DNA of 64,000 nucleotides, taken from the NCBI GenBank assembly GCA_014802325.1, contig JAAVCK010000014.1, positions 1 through 64,000 on the forward strand. The letters are read 5' to 3'. Source of the DNA: Bacteroides sp. (GTDB taxonomy: Bacteria > Bacteroidota > Bacteroidia > Bacteroidales > Muribaculaceae). The notes below the pieces were generated by a model, which saw only the letters and a program-made list of their open reading frames with translations, did no database searches and was not told the DNA's origin. Positions 33,565-42,534 of this stretch are shown one piece after another (position 1 is the first letter of the stretch; each line of letters starts with the position of its first letter). A program made the translations under genes and the position numbers.

Positions 33565-34575
33565 ATGAAGAAATTTTTACTTCTTGGTGTTGCTGCTGTT
33601 GCCTCTCTCGGCGCTGCTGCTCAGACTCAGTATTGCTTTGCTAATGTAACTGAGCTCAAGGAAACTACAGGTCAGCCCCTTGACAAGTCAGCTGACGTAG
33701 CCGCAGGTTTCGTTATTCTCGAAAACGAGTATGGCAAGCTTACTTCTATGTTCGATGAGCCCCTCGGTACTTTCACTCCTTGCGGTAGCCTCAACTACGT
33801 ATCTGTTGGTGGTGGCGAGCTTCAGCAGATCGTAGCCGGTATCAACGGTAACAACAATCCCAAAGGTCAGACAATGACTTCACTTCCCACCAGCGGTATG
33901 GTATTCCAGCTTTACACTGAAAAGACCGGTTACTTTACCATCCTCACCAAGATGAATACCAACAAGAACTACTGGGTATTCGAAGGTTCTTCTTTCGCTG
34001 CTTATCGTCTTGGCGACTGCTGCCTCTCTAAAGCTGAAGGTGAAGTTGTTGAATATACTCTTCCCTACGACGAATATCAGGTTCTCGACCTCACTGCTGC
34101 TGACATCGACAAGTACTTCGCTACCAATGACGCAGGCGAACTCACCGGTCCTAAAGTACCCTGGGCTGTTGTTAACCCCGAAGGCGCTGACATGGGTGAA
34201 GGTTCTGGCTTCATGACTCTCTGCTGCTACGCTACTCCCGAATTCCCCGTTACCTACACCTTCTTCGCACAGGGTTCTAAGATGGCTTGCGACGGCTTCA
34301 TCTATACTCCTTGCGACGAGCCTACTTTCGCTGATGCTCCCGAAGTAGTATTCGGTGGTGTTGAAAAGGTTGCTGAAGATGGCACTGTAACTCCCGCTCC
34401 TACCCCCGTGGTATTTGCCGGCAAGCAGTACAATGATCCCGCTGGTATCGAAAACATCGTTGTTGACGCTGCTGCTGACGTAAACGCCCCCATGTACAAC
34501 GTACTTGGCCAGCGCGTTAACGAGTCTTACAAAGGCCTCGTTATCAAGAACGGCAAGAAGTTCATCAACAAGTAA
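33565..34575 (+). CDS. Secreted protein of unknown function with T9SS-like C-terminal tail
   Basis: This 336-residue protein has a signal peptide (about 1-19, ending AAAQ). I do not recognise its central part, which is rich in Gly, Tyr and Cys (several cysteines between residues 75 and 250). It ends with YNVLGQRVNESYKGLVIKNG and KKFINK, the same tail type as the pectate lyase at 20801 and the large protein at 35361. Codon use is as biased as in susC, so it is probably abundant. It closes the PUL. Possible roles are glycan binding or cell-surface structure; the sequence does not decide. Confidence 0.8.
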   Translation: MKKFLLLGVAAVASLGAAAQTQYCFANVTELKETTGQPLDKSADVAAGFVILENEYGKLTSMFDEPLGTFTPCGSLNYVSVGGGELQQIVAGINGNNNPKGQTMTSLPTSGMVFQLYTEKTGYFTILTKMNTNKNYWVFEGSSFAAYRLGDCCLSKAEGEVVEYTLPYDEYQVLDLTAADIDKYFATNDAGELTGPKVPWAVVNPEGADMGEGSGFMTLCCYATPEFPVTYTFFAQGSKMACDGFIYTPCDEPTFADAPEVVFGGVEKVAEDGTVTPAPTPVVFAGKQYNDPAGIENIVVDAAADVNAPMYNVLGQRVNESYKGLVIKNGKKFINK

Positions 34576-34600
34576 TTCTTGACCCCAATTAACCCCATCA

Positions 34601-34638
34601 GGCGGGACGTGTCACTGACACGCCCCGCCAATTTTTTT
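34601..34638 (+). terminator. Intrinsic terminator of the PUL right arm
   Basis: GGCGGGACGTGTCA pairs with TGACACGCCCCGCC (one A-C mismatch) and is followed by seven T residues. It lies 25 bases after the stop at 34575. Confidence 0.88.
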
Positions 34639-34654
34639 ATACCCACGCAACCCC

Positions 34655-35260
34655 TCAGACCTATAGGGACGCACACTGGGGTGCGTCAAGATTGGTAAAA
34701 ATGTAATTTCACCACCCATCGTTGCGCACCATTCTTCGCGTAGCGAAGCGGCAAGCCGATTACACAGCCGGAAGCTCAGTGGGGAGCGTCCAAACCAATC
34801 GGTGTATAATATAAGCCACGGAGTGGCTTGACTACGTTAACCCCGGGTGCTTGTCACCCGGGGTATTTTCATCAGGAATTACCAACCACGGAGTGGTTGT
34901 ACAAAATCTGTGGCGGTTGTCCAACCACTCCGTGGTTGATTTGCCATCTTATTTTATACTCCGGGTGTCAAGCACCCGGGGTTAACAATGTGGCAGCCAC
35001 TCCGTGGCTTTTGTATTTGCGTAGTATTTGTGCACTGGGGTGCGTCAAGATTGGTAAAAATGTAGTTTCACCACCCATCGTAGCGCACCATCCGTCGCGT
35101 AGCGAAGCGGCAAGCCGATTACACCGCCGGACGCTAACTGGGGAGTGTCCAAACCAATCGTTGTATGATATAAGCCTCTCCGTGGCTTTTTTTGACTCAC
35201 ACCCGTGGACGCTCGGTTTTGCTCCAGCAGACGCCACGGGTGTTATACTTTACCCCCGGT
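34655..35260. repeat. Large modular palindromic repeat island
   Basis: About 600 bases without a real gene. The 20-mer CGTAGCGAAGCGGCAAGCCG occurs twice (34739 and 35098) in two near-duplicate blocks of about 130 bases that both contain GGTAAAAATGTA, TTTCACCACCCATCG and CCAAACCAATCG. Between them, 34817-35008 is a nested inverted repeat. Its outer arms carry CCACGGAGTGG and TTAACCCCGGGTGCTTG, and its inner arms carry CAACCACGGAGTGGTTG. The right end has the TTTTTGACTC and GCGCTCG-like module also found at 46.3, 54.05 and 62.6 kb. Apparent open frames are repeat artefacts. Confidence 0.85.
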
Positions 35261-35306
35261 GTGCGTCCTTACTGGCATTGCGGATCGCCAGGCTGTCCTA
35301 TAAACA

Positions 35307-35338
35307 ATCCCCTGCACTCGATGCCGAATGCAGGGGAT
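35307..35338 (-). terminator. Terminator of the 1499-residue protein gene
   Basis: ATCCCCTGCA and TGCAGGGGAT pair as a 10-bp stem that continues, after a mismatch, as TCG/CGA. On the minus strand TTGTTTATAGG follows. It lies 22 bases past the stop. Confidence 0.75.
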
Positions 35339-35360
35339 GCGTATTAAGTAATAGATACTG

Positions 35361-38300
35361 TTACTTCACAAGCACCTTCTTCACGGTCGAGCCGATGCGC
35401 ATGATGTAAATGCCCGCAGAAGGCTTGGCCACGCGCTGACCCTGTAGATTGAAGAATTCTGCATCGAGGTTGTCGGCAGCAATGCTATCGATACCCGACA
35501 TATCATTGACTGTCACTACGTTGGATGCCGATCCGAGACCCTTGTTGTAGACGGCTACCACGGCATATGAGTATGTAGTACCCTCGGTAACGTTAGAGTC
35601 GGTGTACTCGCACTTATCCACGGTAGCATCGTTGATCTTCGCACCGTCGCGATACACGTCGTAACCCACAAGCGAAGTGGTCACTTCAGCACCCTCGGGA
35701 ATGTAGGTCACGTCGTCAACCATAAACATAAACGCATTCTGAGCGCAAGAGTTGATGGCGAAACGCTTCGCACCGGCGGGCACTTTAAACTCATAGCGAG
35801 TCCATGCAGCGGGCACGGGATAATATGTAGCCACTTCTATGAAATCAGCCGGCTCGATGCCACCGGTCGAGTATAGTATGCGCATCTTTTCGGGATAGCT
35901 GCCGCTGTAGCTGCGGGCGTAGAACGATATGGTCTGCGCCGAGCCGTCGAGCTCAGGCGAGATAGCCCAGTCATTGGCCACGCCGAAATCCGCGCGGTAG
36001 AGCGAGAAAAGATACTTAGTGCCCGAGTGAGCGGCAGTGGTAGAGTTGCCGGTAGTATTAGCATCCCACAACCAGAACGAACCCTTCGTAACGCCTTCGG
36101 TGATGTTGGGTAACTGGATATCCTGGAAGCCGTCGACGGGTGAGTTGTCCATATCGGCAAAAATCCAGTCGCCATAGCGGGAGGTGAATCCCAGGCCGTT
36201 CTCGAAGTCCTCTGTCACAGCATCGGCGGGCAGAGCGTTGATGTCGGGAGAGTTCCAGGTCAGTTTCACGCGGCCGGCTTCTATAGTAGCAACGAGGTCG
36301 GTAGCCGCCGGTAGGGTAGAGGCCACGGGGGTAACTTCGATAGATTCCGACGAGTTGTTGGAGTCGTTCATGTCACTTGTCATAACCACGGTTGCGGTCA
36401 GAGTCACTTCATCCTCAGCCAGCGGCGACATAAGGATATCGAATACCACCGCGTCGCTTGTGCCGGCTGCCAGAGCCTCACACTTCTTTGAAGCCACAGC
36501 CTCGCCGTCGGCATAAAGCTCCACGGTGTAAGCGGCAGCATCGTTCATACCTTCGTTGAGCACGTTGACGGCCACCTGATACTCAGTGCCGGCAGTAACT
36601 TCCTTCGGAGCACTGATGGCCATTACCGAAAGGTCGTCGGCCAATACGGTGCCGATCTTAAGATTGTCGACCAGAGTATACGATGCGGCTTTCACCACAG
36701 CGTCGAGGCTCACCTGAATCACCTTGCCGACGTAATCCGAAAGGTCAACCGATATGCGGTTCCAGCTGTTGGCAGGACCGGTCTCGCTGACCACCACGTG
36801 CTTCACGGGAGTGAATTCAATCTCGCCTTTCACCTTCACTCCGACCGTAATCTCGTTGATGTCGGGCAACGGATTGCCAAGATCATCCGTCATGTCACCG
36901 ATATTATAGGTATAGAATGTCAGGCCGGGGTTGCTGATGGCATCAAGTGATACCAGACCGGTGTAAAGCTCGGCCGAAGTATCCTCATAGCGGCCATACA
37001 TAGCTGCCATACCGTTATCATAGTCCTGCGAGGGAAGGAGATTGTCGTCATACATAGCCCATTCGCCGCCTCCTGCACCGTTGACACCGAAGATGTATTT
37101 CTTGAAATCATCCTGGTTGGTGAGAGTCAATCCGTTGTAGGGCGTACCTGCGGGGAAGAAATCCGAGAGGCCATACTGGCCGTTGCCGCGGTCGGTGAAC
37201 GGATATACCACAAACTGTACGAACTCCTGACTGCCGACTGCTACAGCCTGATAAGTATACGTTGTGGCGGTAAGACGGCCCGATACGGCATTAGGAGTAC
37301 CGTTAATAATACGGTATACCTGATACGTCACCATCGTCTCGTCGATAGCGCCGCCGCTTTCGGTGGTAGTCACTGCATCCCATTCCAAAGTCACCTCGCC
37401 CGGATTTTCGGTCTCAAACGCTACAAGTCCTGTCAGGGGAGCTGGATAGTCCACACCCACGAAGGTCGTAGCCACGGCTTCAGGTGCTGTACCGTCGGCA
37501 TTGACCGACACAACAGTGTAGGTGTATGTGCCCGACGAAGGAAGATTGTCGGTGTAGGTCAGAGTAGCGCCCATGGCAGGTGCCGTCCATGTGTTGATTA
37601 CCGAGCCGTCACGCATCAGATTCACATACATAAGCTCGTCGAGAGGCTTGCCGCCGAGAGTCTTGTCGGGGGTCACAAACGATATGGTAGCAGTCAGTGC
37701 GCCGTTGGCACCGGGAGTAGCCGTGAGATCGCCCACTGCTGCCGGGCAGTCGGCTACCTTCGGAGCGCTTACGGCGAAATTGTCGGCGTAGAGATACATC
37801 TTGTCCTTATCCGATATACCGTGGATACCGAAGTAGTAAATGCCGTCGGCCTCAGGCACGAAAGTGGCTGACCAGTGATAAGGATTGTCGAGCAGGGAGG
37901 TTACCTGCGTAGGTTCGAGAAGCACGGTGGTCATGGCGCCGGGTTCGTCAGCTTTGCCCACCTTCACTTCCACGCGTTCGGCGAAGTTGGCGTTGCTTAC
38001 GGCAAATTCGGCCGAGATATCGTAGATCTTTCCGCCGAGGAGTTTCACTCCGGGCGACATGAGCCAGTCGTCCATCGCCAGTGAAGAGTTCCACATTATG
38101 CGGGCGTGGCCGTCGTAGCATATCCAGGTCATATCGTCGTAGTTGGCATCCACCGCCTTGAATCCGTTCATCTGATCGTCGTCAAACGTGGCTACATACG
38201 GAGGAGTCACCGATCCGAGAGTCACGATGTTGCTCTGCGCTACCTCCGAAGTCAGACCCTCGGCCGTAGCGGTCACGGTGTAGTAATATGAAATCATATC

Positions 38301-39860
38301 ATCCGTCACGGCGATATTTTCGGTAAAGGTAGTGGCTGTGAAATCTTCGGCCACCTTCACTGCGCCGGGATAGCGGGTCACGGTGTAGGTCACGGCGTTG
38401 AGATCGATAAATCCGCCGTTGACCGACGCTTTCACAGGCAGCCAGGTCACGGTCATCACGCCGTCGGCATACCGGGCCGTCACCTTGGTGGCCTCGGGGG
38501 TGTCGGCACCCACATATGAGCTCACCTCGGTCGAGGGGCTGTCGCCGGCCTCGTTGCTTACCTTGACGTTGAATGTGTAGAATCCTGCGGTAGCAACCGA
38601 AACTTCGGCCTTGACTTCCGCGCCATATTCGGCAGTGCCGGTAGCGGCAGTCTCGCCGTTGGCTGTCACGGTGTAGGTCAGCTGACCCGTAGGTTCTCCG
38701 CCGGCAAACAGCGTAGAGGGTGCCGTGAAGTCAATCGTACCGGTCAGCGATGAGCCGGCGAAGTTGGCAGTCACGCCGCTCACAGCTGCCGGAGCGTTGT
38801 CCTCAGCCAGGGGCGGCATGATGGCCAGACCGGTCACTTCCTCGTTGCCGGGGAACTGAAAGAGCACCGTGGCTGCACCGGTAGTGGTGTCGATTTCGGT
38901 GAGAAATCCCTGCTCTGCCGTGTTGTATACAGTCCAGAGCATGCGGTCGGTCTTCGTGTCGAAGATAGCGTCGGAGGCATAGAGCGAGTCATAGCCGGTC
39001 TCGCCCACCTTCGTAGCTTCGCCGGTGGCCTTGTCTATCTTATAGAGGGTCGATCCGGTGCACACGTATCTCTGTGATGTGGCGTAGGCTTCTTCGTCGA
39101 GGTTGCTGAGCACACCCCAGAGCTGACCTTTGCTGTCGCATGCTATGGCGTTCCATATACCGAACTGATCTATGGCAAGAGTGCCTATTGGATTGAAGCT
39201 CACGTCTTTGTGCTCCATGTCGAAGTTCACTGTGGTGAGCACGAAGTAGTCGCTCACATTGGCTATGGCATACACCTGCTGCGAAGTTTCATCGTAGGTC
39301 ATGGTGTAGGTGTAATAGCCGGCGGTGACGTCATATACCTCATTGCCCGTATTCACGTCGTAGCCCAGGAAGAGCTTGTAGGCGCCCCAGGGTGAATCGT
39401 AATACTGACATACGTAGTAAATGTCGCCCACAAGCACTCCGCCATACTGAGCGTTGGCGTAGCGAAACAGACGTTCAAACTCCTGACCCTCTTTGGTCGG
39501 CACGGTGTATACACCGTTGGCCGAGAAGGCGTCAGAATACAGCACCGAGCCGATGAGATTGGGCAGTTTCAGCTCTTCGGCTATCGCGCCTACCTTGAAG
39601 GGCGCTTTTACGTTTGCGGGCTTCACACTGCGCGAGGCCGATGCAAATACGTTGGCTGAAGCTGTCTGACGCACCTTGGGCATCGGTATAGCTCCCTTGG
39701 TTGCGACGGGCTTGTCAGAGGCCGGTGCGGCTACTGCCGACACTGTCCGGTTTCCGGTGTCGCCCGACGGATTTCTTTTTGCCAGTGGCGCGCCCGACAT
39801 GCTTAGTGCTGTCATCGCAGCCATCATGAGCGAAAAAATCCTGACAAGATTTTTTTTCAT
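35361..39860 (-). CDS. Large secreted multidomain protein (FnIII-like and choice-of-anchor-J-type domains) with T9SS-like tail
   Basis: This 1499-residue protein has a signal peptide (about 1-24). Residues about 100-350 look like a beta-propeller-type repeat region (SQQVYAIANVSDYFVL, KIDKATGEATKVGETGYDSL). Several fibronectin-III-like segments follow (AAVSGVTANFAGSSLTGTID, PLTGLVAFETENPGEVTLEW, AATDLVATIEAGRVKLTW), along with MAM-like/choice-of-anchor-J modules (ISPELDGSAQTISFYARSYS). The tail is FFNLQGQRVAKPSAGIYIMR and ends KKVLVK. There is no catalytic motif, so a surface adhesin or binding protein is likely, but this is not proven. Its C-terminal ~400 residues are paralogous to the protein at 62755. 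It stands alone, flanked by repeat island and terminator. Confidence 0.85.
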   Translation of the reverse strand: MKKNLVRIFSLMMAAMTALSMSGAPLAKRNPSGDTGNRTVSAVAAPASDKPVATKGAIPMPKVRQTASANVFASASRSVKPANVKAPFKVGAIAEELKLPNLIGSVLYSDAFSANGVYTVPTKEGQEFERLFRYANAQYGGVLVGDIYYVCQYYDSPWGAYKLFLGYDVNTGNEVYDVTAGYYTYTMTYDETSQQVYAIANVSDYFVLTTVNFDMEHKDVSFNPIGTLAIDQFGIWNAIACDSKGQLWGVLSNLDEEAYATSQRYVCTGSTLYKIDKATGEATKVGETGYDSLYASDAIFDTKTDRMLWTVYNTAEQGFLTEIDTTTGAATVLFQFPGNEEVTGLAIMPPLAEDNAPAAVSGVTANFAGSSLTGTIDFTAPSTLFAGGEPTGQLTYTVTANGETAATGTAEYGAEVKAEVSVATAGFYTFNVKVSNEAGDSPSTEVSSYVGADTPEATKVTARYADGVMTVTWLPVKASVNGGFIDLNAVTYTVTRYPGAVKVAEDFTATTFTENIAVTDDMISYYYTVTATAEGLTSEVAQSNIVTLGSVTPPYVATFDDDQMNGFKAVDANYDDMTWICYDGHARIMWNSSLAMDDWLMSPGVKLLGGKIYDISAEFAVSNANFAERVEVKVGKADEPGAMTTVLLEPTQVTSLLDNPYHWSATFVPEADGIYYFGIHGISDKDKMYLYADNFAVSAPKVADCPAAVGDLTATPGANGALTATISFVTPDKTLGGKPLDELMYVNLMRDGSVINTWTAPAMGATLTYTDNLPSSGTYTYTVVSVNADGTAPEAVATTFVGVDYPAPLTGLVAFETENPGEVTLEWDAVTTTESGGAIDETMVTYQVYRIINGTPNAVSGRLTATTYTYQAVAVGSQEFVQFVVYPFTDRGNGQYGLSDFFPAGTPYNGLTLTNQDDFKKYIFGVNGAGGGEWAMYDDNLLPSQDYDNGMAAMYGRYEDTSAELYTGLVSLDAISNPGLTFYTYNIGDMTDDLGNPLPDINEITVGVKVKGEIEFTPVKHVVVSETGPANSWNRISVDLSDYVGKVIQVSLDAVVKAASYTLVDNLKIGTVLADDLSVMAISAPKEVTAGTEYQVAVNVLNEGMNDAAAYTVELYADGEAVASKKCEALAAGTSDAVVFDILMSPLAEDEVTLTATVVMTSDMNDSNNSSESIEVTPVASTLPAATDLVATIEAGRVKLTWNSPDINALPADAVTEDFENGLGFTSRYGDWIFADMDNSPVDGFQDIQLPNITEGVTKGSFWLWDANTTGNSTTAAHSGTKYLFSLYRADFGVANDWAISPELDGSAQTISFYARSYSGSYPEKMRILYSTGGIEPADFIEVATYYPVPAAWTRYEFKVPAGAKRFAINSCAQNAFMFMVDDVTYIPEGAEVTTSLVGYDVYRDGAKINDATVDKCEYTDSNVTEGTTYSYAVVAVYNKGLGSASNVVTVNDMSGIDSIAADNLDAEFFNLQGQRVAKPSAGIYIMRIGSTVKKVLVK

Positions 39861-40097
39861 TTTTGTGAATTATGGTGGTTTCGTGAAATTAGATGCGGCG
39901 AGGGCTGAAACCGTTTACACCTGCGCGCGATCTTTGTATAATTGATTAAGCGCTACAAAGATACGCAACCATGTGCAATTTTTCATGCGATAATGTAGAA
40001 ATATTCCTTACTTTGCTGTCAAAATGCCATCTTTTTTTAATTTCAGCTCTTTTATGCGCTTGTCAGCCGCGCGCATAGCTCAATTTAGGCGGCGGTG
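39861..40097. promoter_or_regulatory. Divergent promoter region of 35361 and 40173 genes
   Basis: No gene is seen. On the minus strand TATCTTTG at 39956-39963 matches the -7 box and would drive the large secreted-protein gene with a leader of about 90 bases. The -33 box at normal spacing is unclear. The rest is AT-rich. Confidence 0.5.
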
Positions 40098-40128
40098 TTG
40101 CATCAGGCGAAAAAAAGTATTAATTTTG
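40098..40128 (+). promoter_or_regulatory. Promoter of the DUF3078 operon
   Basis: TTG (40098-40100, within GTGTTG) and -7 TAATTTTG (40121-40128) are spaced by 20 bases. This places transcription start downstream of a possible longer reading frame and supports the ATG at 40173. Confidence 0.75.
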
Positions 40129-40172
40129 CACCATCACGTTTTGCACAACCCTTTTTTTCATCACCACGAGTT

Positions 40173-41510
40173 ATGAATCCAGCCTCGACGCTATCACTTG
40201 CCCTCCTTCTGTCGTCGGCAGCCGCATCGGCTCAGCTTGCACTCCTGCCCCCCGCGCAGCCGCGCAACATCATTTACGATACCCCTGTGGAAATCACTGA
40301 TACAGTGACTTATGTGTCGCCCTACGATGTGGTCGACGACTATGCCGTCGACCCTGACCTGTTTCCCCGATATGTCCCCTCGCTCCCGGCTTTCTATCGT
40401 CCGGTGGTGTTTGATACATTCCACTTCATCGATCCCGTGCCTATGACCGGCGAGCAGCTGCCCGCTGATTCGCTCTACGGCTGGCTCGACAGGCTCGGAT
40501 TTCAGGAACAGCTTATAGCCAACGCCCGCCAGCGCTTTATCATCGACAATCCCGCCGCCGTGGTCTACAATGAGGCCCATCTTCCCGAGCCCCCCAAGCA
40601 CTTCGTGGCCACCGTCGATCCCACTACCGCCGTAATCACCATCGAGGAAATCAAGGCGGTGCCGGCCGTGGCTCCCGACATCGAGCCTGAATTTGAGAAG
40701 CGCCACTGGATACGCAAGTTCAACGCCGCACTGCAATTCTCGCAGGCCTACGTGTCACCCAACTGGTATCAGGGCGGTAACAACAACCTCAATGCCCTCG
40801 CAAGCGTGTACTACAACGTGCGCCTCAATCCCAAGATGCATCCCAACTGGCTCTTTGAGACTACTTTCCAGTACAAGCTCGGCATCAACGACACCCGCGA
40901 CGACGAGCTGCGCAACTACTCCATATCCGAAGACCTCCTGCAACTCAACATGATGGCCGGTTATAAGGCCGCTAAGGGATGGTACTACTCATCCAACCTC
41001 ACCTTCAAGACTCAGGTGCTCAACAGCTATAAGACAAACACCTACGATCTTAAGGCTGCTTTCATGTCGCCCGCCGAGCTCAACGTCGGTCTCGGTATGA
41101 CCTACAACCACACCAATGCCAAAAAGACCTTCACCATCGACGCTTCCATATCACCCCTCTCGTGGAACCTCAAGACATGCCTCAACCATAAGATGGACGA
41201 GACGGCGCTCGGTCTGAAGCCCGGACACTCCACACTCAACCAGATAGGTAGCAACGCCGAGGTAAAGATTTCGTGGAACATCACGTCAAATATCTCTTAC
41301 CGCTCCCGCTTCTTCGTCTTCACCGACTATGAGTACGTGCAGGGCGACTGGGAAAATACCTTCAATTTCGCCATCAACAAGTTTCTCTCCACCCAGCTGT
41401 TCTTCCATGCCCGCTACGACTCGTCAGTCCCCTCCAATCCCGACTGGCATAAGCTCCAGCTGAAAGAGATTCTGTCGTTTGGTATATCCTACAGCTTCAG
41501 CTCTCTATGA
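40173..41510 (+). CDS. DUF3078 domain-containing outer-membrane protein
   Basis: This 445-residue protein has a signal peptide ending near ASAQ (about residue 21). Residues about 175-445 match the DUF3078 pattern (FNAALQFSQAYVSPNWYQGGNNNLNAL), with alternating strands typical of a small outer-membrane barrel and an end in YSFSSL. I start at ATG 40173 because the promoter overlaps the longer frame. The function of the family is not known. It is the first gene of a three-gene unit: the next two genes each start inside its neighbour's stop codon (ATGA overlaps). Confidence 0.85.
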   Translation: MNPASTLSLALLLSSAAASAQLALLPPAQPRNIIYDTPVEITDTVTYVSPYDVVDDYAVDPDLFPRYVPSLPAFYRPVVFDTFHFIDPVPMTGEQLPADSLYGWLDRLGFQEQLIANARQRFIIDNPAAVVYNEAHLPEPPKHFVATVDPTTAVITIEEIKAVPAVAPDIEPEFEKRHWIRKFNAALQFSQAYVSPNWYQGGNNNLNALASVYYNVRLNPKMHPNWLFETTFQYKLGINDTRDDELRNYSISEDLLQLNMMAGYKAAKGWYYSSNLTFKTQVLNSYKTNTYDLKAAFMSPAELNVGLGMTYNHTNAKKTFTIDASISPLSWNLKTCLNHKMDETALGLKPGHSTLNQIGSNAEVKISWNITSNISYRSRFFVFTDYEYVQGDWENTFNFAINKFLSTQLFFHARYDSSVPSNPDWHKLQLKEILSFGISYSFSSL

Positions 41511-42073
41511 TGCGACTCCCGGTGCTTCTGCTCGCCATTCTGAGTGTCAGCTCAGCCCCGGCAGCCGAACCCACGCCCTCGGCTATCGACGAGGCTGTAA
41601 GCCGGCTCTCATCCCTCCCTCTTCACCCGATCGAGGGCCTGTGGCAGATGCCAGGCCACGAAAGTGTGTTGGAGATAGTGCGCGATTCGGTGTCACCCTC
41701 GGGCGAAGTGGCCCGCTATCGCATTGAAGCCATCGTGTCGGCCGATCTCGCCGTGACCCCGGGCACTGTAGTGGGTACAGTCACTCCCACAGCGGCCTAT
41801 GGCATATATGATTCGCGTATTTTTACCGACGTAGAGGGTGACCGGCGTCTTATCCCCACGTCGCCGCGCCGATGCACCATTACTCTCGATAATGACGAGT
41901 CGCGCCTCGTGGCCCGCCGCTATGGGCGCAACATCACTCTGCGCTGGTGGCGTCTGCTTCCGTATATGTTTCGCTGGGCTGTCAGCGTCAACTCACAAAG
42001 CGCTCCCGATACCGACGGGCTGGTGCGTATCTATCCCGAAACATCTTCTCCTGGCGTCCCCGTATATCTATGA
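41507..42073 (+). CDS. Hypothetical exported protein
   Basis: I do not recognise this 188-residue protein. It has a signal peptide (about 1-19, ending in APAAE). A conserved-looking motif HPIEGLWQMPGHESVLEIVR is followed by beta-rich sequence and a basic segment RYGRNITLRWWRLLPYMFRW. Its ATG overlaps the upstream stop by four bases, so it is translationally coupled to the DUF3078 gene. The GLWQ motif hints at a lipocalin-like start but is too weak for assignment. Confidence 0.75.
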   Translation: MMRLPVLLLAILSVSSAPAAEPTPSAIDEAVSRLSSLPLHPIEGLWQMPGHESVLEIVRDSVSPSGEVARYRIEAIVSADLAVTPGTVVGTVTPTAAYGIYDSRIFTDVEGDRRLIPTSPRRCTITLDNDESRLVARRYGRNITLRWWRLLPYMFRWAVSVNSQSAPDTDGLVRIYPETSSPGVPVYL

Positions 42074-42534
42074 TCCGACTCCTCCTCTTCATGCTCCTGA
42101 CGTGTGTTTCAGTCGCTGCCTCGGCCGACGACACCACCCGACCGCAACTTAAGCGCCGCGCCCGCGCCTCGGACTCGGTCACTCTCCCTGCTGTAGACTC
42201 CATAATTGCTTTGGGTGGCGAGATAGCCGTCAGCGGATTTGACAAGCCGCTCGACTCGCGCCGCGAGACTTTCCACGTCACCTCCTCCATGCCCGACACT
42301 ATCACAGCCATTACCCTGCGGCTGGTATATAGCGATGTGGCCGGACGCCGTCTCCACGAAGTAGTACGTAAAGTCGACTGCATCATACCGCCCTACGATA
42401 CACGTATGGTCAGCATCCCGTCGTTTGACCGTCAGTGTCGTTACTTTTACGCCCGCGGCAAGCAGTCGCGAGCCTCAGGCGTAGCCCCCTTTGAAGTCAC
42501 CATACACCCCTTGACGATTTATCTCAAGTTATGA
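42070..42534 (+). CDS. Small hypothetical exported protein
   Basis: This 154-residue protein with a signal peptide (about 1-19, ending ASAD) is not recognised. The mature part is small and beta-rich (SGFDKPLDSRRETFHVTSSM and DTITAITLRLVYSDVAGRRL), ending in TIHPLTIYLKL. The residues around 60-130 suggest an immunoglobulin-like sandwich, which is only an impression. I use ATG 42070, which overlaps the previous stop (ATGA). A longer frame from 41947 is internal to the upstream gene. A tandem 7-base repeat begins at its stop codon. Confidence 0.75.
   Translation: MIRLLLFMLLTCVSVAASADDTTRPQLKRRARASDSVTLPAVDSIIALGGEIAVSGFDKPLDSRRETFHVTSSMPDTITAITLRLVYSDVAGRRLHEVVRKVDCIIPPYDTRMVSIPSFDRQCRYFYARGKQSRASGVAPFEVTIHPLTIYLKL

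Noticed and set aside
34828..35409. A 193-codon open frame in the repeat island after the PUL
   Set aside because: It is built from palindromic repeat modules that also yield open frames at 4049-4392 and 62343-62732, with no signal peptide or family match. It also runs over the terminator and end of the convergent gene.
41947..42069. Longer N-terminus for the small exported protein at 42070
   Set aside because: It would lie within the preceding gene and place the signal peptide internally; ATG 42070 gives a proper signal peptide and an ATGA overlap.
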